Assembly (NCBI GenBank): GCA_032622095.1 | Contig: CP136063.1 | Coordinates: forward strand, 15,539,814 to 15,603,813 | Source of the DNA: Siphonodentalium dalli | Taxonomy: Eukaryota; Mollusca; Scaphopoda; Gadilida; Siphonodentaliidae | DNA length: 64,000 nucleotides | Reading direction: 5' to 3' | In this document: positions 53,000 to 64,000 of the stretch, in pieces | Layout: every line of letters begins with the position of its first letter | How positions within the stretch are numbered: position 1 is the first letter of the stretch | Translations under genes and position numbers: made by a program | Notes under the pieces: generated by a model | The model's database searches: none | Seen by the model: the letters and a program-made list of their open reading frames with translations, nothing else | Told to the model about the DNA's origin: nothing

Positions 53000-55900
53000 A
53001 AGTTACCTGAGATAAATATCACCTATTACATGACACTCTACGGATAAAGTTATCTCTGTTTATAAATATCACCTATTACACGACACTCTCCGGATAAAGT
53101 TATCGCTGTTTATAAACATCACCTATTACATGACACTCTCCGGATAAAGTTATCGCTGTTTATAAACATCACCTATTACATGACACTCTCCGGATAAAGT
53201 TATCGCTGTTTATAAACATCACCTATTACACGACACTCTCCGGATAAAGTTATCGCTGTTTATAAACATCGCCTATTACATGACACTCTCCGGATAAAGT
53301 TATCTCTGTTTATAAACATCACCTATTACACGACACTCTCCGGATAAAGTAATCGCTGTTTATAAACATCACCTATTACATGAAACTCTCCGGATAAAGT
53401 TATCGCTGTTTATAAACATCACCTATTACATGACACTCTCCAGTTAAAGTTACCTGAGATAAACATCACCTATTACACGACACTCTCCGGATAAAGTTAT
53501 CGCTGTTTATAAACATCACCTATTACATGACACTCTCCGGATAAAGTTATCTCTGTTTATAAACATCACCTATTACATGGCACTCTCCGGATAAAGTTAT
53601 CTCTGTTTATAAACATCACCTATTACATGACACTCTCCGGATAAACATCATCTATTACATGACACTCTCCGGATAAAGTTATCTCTGTTTATAAACATCA
53701 CCTATTACATGACACTCTCCGGATAAAGTTATCTCTGTTTATAAACATCACCTATTACATGACACTCTCCGGATAAAGTTATCGCTGTTTATAAACATCA
53801 CCTATTACATGACACTCCCCGGATAAAGTTATCTCTGTTTATAAACATCACCTATTACATGACACTCTCCGGATAAAGTTATCTCTGTTTATAAACATCA
53901 CCTATTACATGACACTCCCCGGATAAAGTTATCTCTGTTTATAAACATCACCTATTACATGACACTCTCCGGATACAGTTATCGCTGTTTATAAACATCA
54001 CCTATTACATGACACTCTCCGGATAAAGTTATCTCTGTTTATAAACATCACCTATTACACGACACTCTCCGGATAAAGTTATCGCTGTTTATAAACATCA
54101 CCTATTACACGACACTCTCCGGATAAAGTTATCGCTGTTTATAAACATCACCTATTGCACGACACTCTCCGGATAAAGTTATCGCTGTTTATAAACATCA
54201 TCTATTACACGACACTCTCCGGATAAAGTTATCTCTGTTTATAAACATCACCTACTACATGACACTCTCCGTATAAAGTTATCGCTGTTTATAAACATCA
54301 CCTATTACACGACACTCTCCGGATACAGTTATCGCTGTTTATAAACATCACCTATTACATGCCACTCTCCGGATAAAGTTATCGCTGTTTATAAACATCA
54401 CCTATTACATGACACTCTCCGGATAAAGTTATCTCTGTTTATAAACATCATCTATTACATGACACTCTCCGGATAAAGTTATCGCTGTTTATAAACATCA
54501 CCTATTACATGACACTCCCCGGATAAAGTTATCTCTGTTTATAAACATCACCTATTACACGACACTCTCCGGATAAACATCATCTATTACATGACACTCT
54601 CCGGATAAAGTTATCTCTGTTTATAAACATCACCTATTACATGACACTCTCCGGATAAAGTTATCTCTGTTTATAAACATCACCTATTACATGACACTCT
54701 CCGGATAAAGTAATCGCTGTTTATAAACATCACCTATTACATGACACTCCCCGGATAAAGTTATCTCTGTTTATAAACATCACCTATTACATGACACTCT
54801 CCGGATAAAGTTATCTCTGTTTATAAACATCACCTATTACATGACACTCCCCGGATAAAGTTATCTCTGTTTATAAACATCACCTATTACATGACACTCT
54901 CCGGATAAAGTTATCGCTGTTTATAAACATCACCTATTACATGACACTCTCCGGATAAAGTTATCTCTGTTTATAAACATCACCTATTACACGACACTCT
55001 CCGGATAAAGTTATCGCTGTTTATAAACATCACCTATTACATGACACTCTCCGGATAAAGTTATCGCTGTTTATAAACATCACCTATTGCACGACACTCT
55101 CCGGATAAAGTTATCGCTGTTTATAAACATCATCTATTACACGACACTCTCCGGATAAAGTTATCTCTGTTTATAAACATCACCTACTACATGACACTCT
55201 CCGGATAAAGTTATCGCTGTTTATAAACATCACCTATTACATGACACTCTCCGGATAAAGTTATCGCTGTTTATAAACATCACCTATTACATGACACTCT
55301 CCGGATAAAGTTATCGCTGTTTATAAACATCACCTATTACACGACACTCTCCGGATAAAGTTATCGCTGTTTATAAACATCACCTATTACACGACACTCT
55401 CCGGATAAAGTTATCGTTGTTTATAAACATCACCTATTACACGACACTCTCCGGATAAAGTTATCGCTGTTTATAATCATCACCTATTACACGACACTCT
55501 CCGGATAAAGTTATCGCTGTTTATAAACATCACCTATTACATGACACTCTCCGGATAAACATCATCTATTACATGACACTCTCCGGATAAAGTTATCTCT
55601 GTTTATAAACATCACCTATTACATGACACTCTCCGGATAAAGTTATCTCTGTTTATAAACATCACCTATTACATGACACTCTCCGGATAAAGTTATCGCT
55701 GTTTATAAACATCACCTATTACATGACACTCCCCGGATAAAGTTATCTCTGTTTATAAACATCACCTATTACATGACACTCTCCGGATAAAGTTATCTCT
55801 GTTTATAAACATCACCTATTACATGACACTCCCCGGATAAAGTTATCTCTGTTTATAAACATCACCTATTACACGACACTCTCCGGATAAAGTTATCGCT

Positions 55901-56350
55901 GTTTATAAACATCACCTATTACACGACACTCTCCGGATAAAGTTATCGCTGTTTATAAACATCACCTATTGCACGACACTCTCCGGATAAAGTTATCGCT
56001 GTTTATAAACATCATCTATTACACGACACTCTCCGGATAAAGTTATCTCTGTTTATAAACATCACCTACTACATGACACTCTCCGTATAAAGTTATCGCT
56101 GTTTATAAACATCACCTATTACACGACACTCTCCGGATACAGTTATCGCTGTTTATAAACATCACCTATTACATGCCACTCTCCGGATAAAGTTATCGCT
56201 GTTTATAAACATCACCTATTACATGACACTCTCCGGATAAAGTTATCTCTGTTTATAAACATCATCTATTACATGACACTCTCCGGATAAAGTTATCGCT
56301 GTTTATAAACATCACCTATTACATGACACTCCCCGGATAAAGTTATCTCT
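53000..56350 (+). repeat. Satellite module B, copy 1 (6821-bp offset)
   Basis: Recurs at 59880-63170. Markers 6821 bp apart are the CATGAAACTC unit (53379/60200), the CATGGCACTC unit (53579/60400) and D units (53642/60463, 54574/61395 and 55556/62377). 6821 equals 5007 plus 1814, the two other offsets measured in this region. Confidence 0.9.
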
Positions 56351-57660
56351 GTTTATAAACATCACCTATTACACGACACTCTCCGGATAAACATCATCTA
56401 TTACATGACACTCTCCGGATAAAGTTATCTCTGTTTATAAACATCACCTATTACATGACACTCTCCGGATAAAGTTATCTCTGTTTATAAACATCACCTA
56501 TTACATGACACTCTCCGGATAAAGTAATCGCTGTTTATAAACATCACCTATTACATGACACTCCCCGGATAAAGTTATCTCTGTTTATAAACATCACCTA
56601 TTACATGACACTCTCCGGATAAAGTTATCTCTGTTTATAAACATCACCTATTACATGACACTCCCCGGATAAAGTTATCTCTGTTTATAAACATCACCTA
56701 TTACATGACACTCTCCGGATAAAGTTATCGCTGTTTATAAACATCACCTATTACATGACACTCTCCGGATAAAGTTATCTCTGTTTATAAACATCACCTA
56801 TTACACGACACTCTCCGGATAAAGTTATCGCTGTTTATAAACATCACCTATTACATGACACTCTCCGGATAAAGTTATCGCTGTTTATAAACATCACCTA
56901 TTGCACGACACTCTCCGGATAAAGTTATCGCTGTTTATAAACATCATCTATTACACGACACTCTCCGGATAAAGTTATCTCTGTTTATAAACATCACCTA
57001 CTACATGACACTATCCGGATAAAGTTATCGCTGTTTATAAACATCACCTATTACATGACACTCTCCGGATAAAGTTATCGCTGTTTATAAACATCACCTA
57101 TTACATGACACTCTCCGGATAAAGTTATCGCTGTTTATAAACATCACCTATTACACGACACTCTCCGGATAAAGTTATCGCTGTTTATAAACATCACCTA
57201 TTACACGACACTCTCCGGATAAAGTTATCGTTGTTTATAAACATCACCTATTACACGACACTCTCCGGATAAAGTTATCGCTGTTTATAATCATCACCTA
57301 TTACACGACACTCTCCGGATAAAGTTATCGCTGTTTATAAACATCACCTATTACATGACACTCTCCGGATAAACATCATCTATTACATGACACTCTCCGG
57401 ATAAAGTTATCTCTGTTTATAAACATCACCTATTACATGACACTCTCCGGATAAAGTTATCTCTGTTTATAAACATCACCTATTACATGACACTCTCCGG
57501 ATAAAGTTATCGCTGTTTATAAACATCACCTATTACATGACACTCCCCGGATAAAGTTATCTCTGTTTATAAACATCACCTATTACATGACACTCTCCGG
57601 ATAAAGTTATCTCTGTTTATAAACATCACCTATTACATGACACTCCCCGGATAAAGTTAT
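54030..57660 (+). repeat. 1814-bp super-unit, two tandem copies
   Basis: Copies span about 54030-55845 and 55846-57660. D units 54574/56388 and 55556/57370 and the CTCCGTATAAAG unit (54271/56085) are all offset by 1814, which equals 35 full plus 2 D-type monomers. It is the 1614-bp super-unit plus four monomers in length, though I have not shown that one derives from the other. Confidence 0.88.
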
Positions 57661-58993
57661 CTCTGTTTATAAACATCACCTATTACATGACACTCTCCGG
57701 ATAAAGTTATCGCTGTTTATAAACATCACCTATTACATGACACTCTCCGGATAAAGTTATCTCTGTTTATAAACATCACCTATTACACGACACTCTCCGG
57801 CCAAAGTTATCGCTGTTTATAAACATCACCTATTACACGATACTCTCCGGATAAAGTTATCGCTGTTTATAAACATCACCTATTGCACGACACTCTACGG
57901 ATAAAGTTATCGCTGTTTATAAACATCATCTATTACACGACACTCTCCGGATAAAGTTATCTCTGTTTATAAACATCACCTACTACATGACACTCTCCGG
58001 ATAAAGGTATCGCTGTTTGTAAACATCACCTATTACACGACACTCTCCGGATAAAGTTATCGCTGTTTATAAACATCACCTATTACATGACACTCTCCGG
58101 ATAAAGTTATCGCTGTTTATAAACATCACCTATTACATGACACTCTCCGGATAAAGTTATCTCTGTTTATAAACATCACCTATTACATGACACTCTCCGG
58201 ATAAAGTTATCGCTGTTTATAAACATCACCTATTACATGACACTCCCCGGATAAAGTTATCTCTGTTTATAAACATCACCTATTACACGACACTCTCCGG
58301 ATAAACATCATCTATTACATGACACTCTCCGGATAAAGTTATCTCTGTTTATAAACATCACCTATTTCATGACACTCTCCGGATAAAGTTATCTCTGTTT
58401 ATAAACATCAACTATTACATGACAATCTCCGGATAAAGTTATCTCTGTTTATAAACATCACCTATTGCATGACACTCTCCGGATAAAGTTATCTCTGTTT
58501 ATAAACATCACCTATTACATGACACTCTCCGGATAAAGTTATCGCTGTTTATAAACATCACCTATTACATGACCCTCTCCGGATAAAGTTATCTCAGTTT
58601 ATAAACATCACCTATTACACGACACTCTCCGGATAAAGTTATCGCTGTTTATAAACATCACCTATTACATGACACTCTCCGGATAAAGTTATCGCTGTTT
58701 ATAAACATCACCTATTGCACGACACTCTCCGGATAAAGTTATCGCTGTTTATAAACATCATCTATTACACGACACTCTCCGGATAAAGTTATCTCTGTTT
58801 ATAAACAACACCTACTACATGACACTCTCCGGATAAAGTTATCGCTGTTTATAAACATCACCTATTACATGACACTCTCCGGATAAAGTTATCGCTGTTT
58901 ATAAACATCACCTATTACATGACACTCTCCGGATAAAGTTATCGCTGTTTATAAACATCACCTATTACACGACACTCTCCGGATAAAGTTATC
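56388..58993 (+). repeat. Satellite module duplicated 5007 bp downstream
   Basis: D units 56388/61395, 57370/62377 and 58302/63309, all 5007 bp apart, and the CTATTTCATGAC, CAACTATTACATGACAATC and AACAACACC units recur in the same order. The second copy is cut by the window end. The third D marker is 932 bp after the second in both copies. Confidence 0.88.
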
Positions 58994-59699
58994 GCTGTTT
59001 ATAAACATCACCTATTACACGACACTCTCCGGATAAAGTTATCGTTGTTTATAAACATCACCTATTACACGACACTCTCCGGATAAAGTTATCGCTGTTT
59101 ATAAACATCACCTATTACACGACACTGTCCGGATAAAGTTATCTCTGTTTATAAACATCACCTACTACATGACACTCTCCGGATAAAGTTATCTCTGTTT
59201 ATAAACATCACCTATTACATGACACTCTCCGGATAAAGTTATCGCTGTTTATAAACATCACCTATTACATGACACTCCCCGGATAAAGTTATCTCTGTTT
59301 ATAAACATCACCTATTACACGACACTCTCCGGATAAACATCACCTATTACATGACACTCTCCGGATAAAGTTATCGCTGTTTATAAACATCACCTATTAC
59401 ATGACACTCCCCGGATAAAGTTATCTCTGTTTATAAACATCACCTATTACATGACACTCTCCGGATAAAGTTATCTCTGTTTATAAACATCACCTATTAC
59501 ATGACACTCCCCGGATAAAGTTATCTCTGTTTATAAACATCACCTATTACATGACACTCTCCGGATAAAGTTATCGCTGTTTATAAACATCACCTATTAC
59601 ATGACACTCTCCGGATAAAGTTATCTCTGTTTATAAACATCACCTATTACACGACACTCTCCGGATAAAGTTATCGCTGTTTATAAACATCACCTATTA

Positions 59700-60470
59700 C
59701 ATGACACTCTCCGGATAAAGTTATCACTGTTTATAAACATCACCTATTGCACGACACTCTCCGGATAAAGTTATCTCTGTTTATAAACATCAACTATTAC
59801 ATAACAATCTCCGGATAAAGTTATCTCTGTTTATAAACATCACCTATTACACGACACTCTACGGATAAAGTTATCTCTGTTTATAAATATCACCTATTAC
59901 ACGACACTCTCCGGATAAAGTTATCGCTGTTTATAAACATCACCTATTACATGACACTCTCCGGATAAAGTTATCGCTGTTTATAAACATCACCTATTAC
60001 ATGACACTTTCCGGATAAAGTTATCGCTGTTTATAAACATCACCTATTACACGACACTCTCCGGATAAAGTTATCGCTGTTTATAAACATCGCCTATTAC
60101 ATGACACTCTCCGGATAAAGTTATCTCTGTTTATAAACATCACCTATTACACGACACTCTCCGGATAAAGTAATCGCTGTTTATAAACATCACCTATTAC
60201 ATGAAACTCTCCGGATAAAGTTATCGCTGTTTATAAACATCACCTATTACATGACACTCTCCAGTTAAAGTTACCTGAGATAAACATCACCTATTACACG
60301 ACACTCTCCGGATAAAGTTATCGCTGTTTATAAACATCACCTATTACATGACACTCTCCGGATAAAGTTATCTCTGTTTATAAACATCACCTATTACATG
60401 GCACTCTCCGGATAAAGTTATCTCTGTTTATAAACATCACCTATTACATGACACTCTCCGGATAAACATC
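59700..60470 (+). repeat. Junction between D-rich modules, with one C-type unit
   Basis: Contains TTATCACTG (59724 region), CAACTATTACATAACAATC, AAATATCACC and CATCGCC variants in close succession, then a CCAGTTAAAG plus C-type unit at about 60266. This is the only C-type unit between about 53455 and the window end. The switch of marker order near 59760-59880 looks like a crossover point between two modules. Confidence 0.7.
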
Positions 60471-63400
60471 ATCTATTACATGACACTCTCCGGATAAAGT
60501 TATCTCTGTTTATAAACATCACCTATTACATGACACTCTCCGGATAAAGTTATCTCTGTTTATAAACATCACCTATTACATGACACTCTCCGGATAAAGT
60601 TATCGCTGTTTATAAACATCACCTATTACATGACACTCCCCGGATAAAGTTATCTCTGTTTATAAACATCACCTATTACATGACACTCTCCGGATAAAGT
60701 TATCTCTGTTTATAAACATCACCTATTACATGACACTCCCCGGATAAAGTTATCTCTGTTTATAAACATCACCTATTACATGACACTCTCCGGATACAGT
60801 TATCGCTGTTTATAAACATCACCTATTACATGACACTCTCCGGATAAAGTTATCTCTGTTTATAAACATCACCTATTACACGACACTCTCCGGATAAAGT
60901 TATCGCTGTTTATAAACATCACCTATTACACAACACTCTCCGGATAAAGTTATCGCTGTTTATAAACATCACCTATTGCACGACACTCTCCGGATAAAGT
61001 TATCGCTGTTTATAAACATCATCTATTACACGACACTCTCCGGATAAAGTTATCTCTGTTTATAAACATCACCTACTACATGACACTCTCCGTATAAAGT
61101 TATCGCTGTTTATAAACATCACCTATTACACGACACTCTCCGGATACAGTTATCGCTGTTTATAAACATCACCTATTACATGCCACTCTCCGGATAAAGT
61201 TATCGCTGTTTATAAACATCACCTATTACATGACACTCTCCGGATAAAGTTATCTCTGTTTATAAACATCATCTATTACATGACACTCTCCGGATAAAGT
61301 TATCGCTGTTTATAAACATCACCTATTACATGACACTCCCCGGATAAAGTTATCTCTGTTTATAAACATCACCTATTACACGACACTCTCCGGATAAACA
61401 TCATCTATTACATGACACTCTCCGGATAAAGTTATCTCTGTTTATAAACATCACCTATTACATGACACTCTCCGGATAAAGTTATCTCTGTTTATAAACA
61501 TCACCTATTACATGACACTCTCCGGATAAAGTAATCGCTGTTTATAAACATCACCTATTACATGACACTCCCCGGATAAAGTTATCTCTGTTTATAAACA
61601 TCACCTATTACATGACACTCTCCGGATAAAGTTATCTCTGTTTATAAACATCACCTATTACATGACACTCCCCGGATAAAGTTATCTCTGTTTATAAACA
61701 TCACCTATTACATGACACTCTCCGGATAAAGTTATCGCTGTTTATAAACATCACCTATTACATGACACTCTCCGGATAAAGTTATCTCTGTTTATAAACA
61801 TCACCTATTACACGACACTCTCCGGATAAAGTTATCGCTGTTTATAAACATCACCTATTACATGACACTCTCCGGATAAAGTTATCGCTGTTTATAAACA
61901 TCACCTATTGCACGACACTCTCCGGATAAAGTTATCGCTGTTTATAAACATCATCTATTACACGACACTCTCCGGATAAAGTTATCTCTGTTTATAAACA
62001 TCACCTACTACATGACACTCTCCGGATAAAGTTATCGCTGTTTATAAACATCACCTATTACATGACACTCTCCGGATAAAGTTATCGCTGTTTATAAACA
62101 TCACCTATTACATGACACTCTCCGGATAAAGTTATCGCTGTTTATAAACATCACCTATTACACGACACTCTCCGGATAAAGTTATCGCTGTTTATAAACA
62201 TCACCTATTACACGACACTCTCCGGATAAAGTTATCGTTGTTTATAAACATCACCTATTACACGACACTCTCCGGATAAAGTTATCGCTGTTTATAATCA
62301 TCACCTATTACACGACACTCTCCGGATAAAGTTATCGCTGTTTATAAACATCACCTATTACATGACACTCTCCGGATAAACATCATCTATTACATGACAC
62401 TCTCCGGATAAAGTTATCTCTGTTTATAAACATCACCTATTACATGACACTCTCCGGATAAAGTTATCTCTGTTTATAAACATCACCTATTACATGACAC
62501 TCTCCGGATAAAGTTATCGCTGTTTATAAACATCACCTATTACATGACACTCCCCGGATAAAGTTATCTCTGTTTATAAACATCACCTATTACATGACAC
62601 TCTCCGGATAAAGTTATCTCTGTTTATAAACATCACCTATTACATGACACTCCCCGGATAAAGTTATCTCTGTTTATAAACATCACCTATTACATGACAC
62701 TCTCCGGATAAAGTTATCGCTGTTTATAAACATCACCTATTACATGACACTCTCCGGATAAAGTTATCTCTGTTTATAAACATCACCTATTACACGACAC
62801 TCTCCGGCCAAAGTTATCGCTGTTTATAAACATCACCTATTACACGATACTCTCCGGATAAAGTTATCGCTGTTTATAAACATCACCTATTGCACGACAC
62901 TCTACGGATAAAGTTATCGCTGTTTATAAACATCATCTATTACACGACACTCTCCGGATAAAGTTATCTCTGTTTATAAACATCACCTACTACATGACAC
63001 TCTCCGGATAAAGGTATCGCTGTTTGTAAACATCACCTATTACACGACACTCTCCGGATAAAGTTATCGCTGTTTATAAACATCACCTATTACATGACAC
63101 TCTCCGGATAAAGTTATCGCTGTTTATAAACATCACCTATTACATGACACTCTCCGGATAAAGTTATCTCTGTTTATAAACATCACCTATTACATGACAC
63201 TCTCCGGATAAAGTTATCGCTGTTTATAAACATCACCTATTACATGACACTCCCCGGATAAAGTTATCTCTGTTTATAAACATCACCTATTACACGACAC
63301 TCTCCGGATAAACATCATCTATTACATGACACTCTCCGGATAAAGTTATCTCTGTTTATAAACATCACCTATTTCATGACACTCTCAGGATAAAGTTATC

Positions 63401-64000
63401 TCTGTTTATAAACATCAACTATTACATGACAATCTCCGGATAAAGTTATCTCTGTTTATAAACATCACCTATTGCATGACACTCTCCGGATAAAGTTATC
63501 TCTGTTTATAAACATCACCTATTACATGACACTCTCCGGATAAAGTTATCGCTGTTTATAAACATCACCTATTACATGACCCTCTCCGGATAAAGTTATC
63601 TCAGTTTATAAACATCACCTATTACACGACACTCTCCGGATAAAGTTATCGCTGTTTATAAACATCACCTATTACATGACACTCTCCGGATAAAGTTATC
63701 GCTGTTTATAAACATCACCTATTGCACGACACTCTCCGGATAAAGTTATCGCTGTTTATAAACATCATCTATTACACGACACTCTCCGGATAAAGTTATC
63801 TCTGTTTATAAACAACACCTACTACATGACACTCTCCGGATAAAGTTATCGCTGTTTATAAACATCACCTATTACATGACACTCTCCGGATAAAGTTATC
63901 GCTGTTTATAAACATCACCTATTACATGACACTCTCCGGATAAAGTTATCGCTGTTTATAAACATCACCTATTACACGACACTCTCCGGATAAAGTTATC

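Larger units (their letters stand above)
4669..64000 (+). repeat. 50-bp satellite array, about 1,200 monomers, runs off the window
   Basis: A head-to-tail tandem array with a 50-bp unit, all copies in the same orientation, over 59 kb without a transposon or unrelated insertion that I could see. Monomers mostly differ by 0-4 substitutions. The commonest variable sites are TTATCGCTG versus TTATCTCTG, ACACGAC versus ACATGAC, CATCACC versus CATCATC, and CTCTCC versus CTCCCC. The unit is 36% GC. Because 50 is not a multiple of three and the unit carries TAA words, every frame is stopped within about 150 bp, so the array is non-coding. The left edge is at about 4669, in the context ATTATTCACCTGAG; the right edge lies outside the window. 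Confidence 0.99.

Noticed and set aside
4669-64000. CRISPR array
   Set aside because: The repeats abut directly with no unique spacers, the unit is 50 bp with graded variants, and the context is eukaryotic.
4669-64000. Coding tandem repeat (repeat-protein gene)
   Set aside because: The unit length is not a multiple of three and TAA words close all frames within about three monomers.
4669-64000. Telomeric repeat or rDNA spacer
   Set aside because: There is no short TTAGG-, TTAGGG- or TTTAGGG-type repeat and no rRNA sequence at either side within the window.

Overview
The window contains no gene I can support. It is eukaryotic repetitive DNA, most likely from an invertebrate animal. The evidence for that is indirect: no dense bacterial-style ORFs, a small MITE-like DNA transposon, a GC-richer minisatellite and a very long, AT-rich, head-to-tail satellite. 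I cannot name the species.

Layout. Positions 1-95 are a foldback with 40-bp arms. Positions 322-1501 are a minisatellite with a 46-bp unit (about 25 copies) and an internal 403-bp duplication. Positions 1502-4277 are AT-rich sequence without convincing coding capacity. They hold two degenerate inverted repeats (3363-3530 and 4078-4145) and several short hairpins. Positions 4282-4636 are a non-autonomous DNA transposon with perfect 61-bp terminal inverted repeats, a candidate ATTT target duplication and a nested 21-bp-arm palindrome. About 30 bp later, near 4669, a satellite starts. It runs uninterrupted in one orientation to the window end at 64000 (more than 59 kb, roughly 1,200 monomers) and continues beyond.

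The satellite monomer is 50 bp (type copy 4741-4790, 36% GC). Besides the full-length units there is a 47-bp form (C-type, central segment replaced) and a 32-bp form (D-type, 18 bp lost between two ATAAA repeats), plus rarer 45-, 49- and 51-bp forms. These length variants act as phase markers and show a layered higher-order structure. Tandem super-units of 1094, 1341, 1614, 1814, 1858, 2099, 2159 and 2187 bp can be measured. Larger displaced copies are offset by 3308, 3758, 5007, 5552, 6821, 8233 and 11058 bp. Every offset I decomposed (those up to 2159 bp) is a whole-number sum of 50-, 47-, 45- and 32-bp units. C-rich and D-rich domains alternate along the array.

The most interesting content is therefore architectural: a multi-scale satellite whose history of slippage, unequal exchange or conversion can be read from the sequence. 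It also shows one mutable CpG next to a conserved TCCGGA, and two dyads in each monomer. A centromeric, pericentromeric, sex-chromosome or subtelomeric role is possible but the sequence alone does not show it. All offsets were measured by hand on marker variants; no alignment was run.
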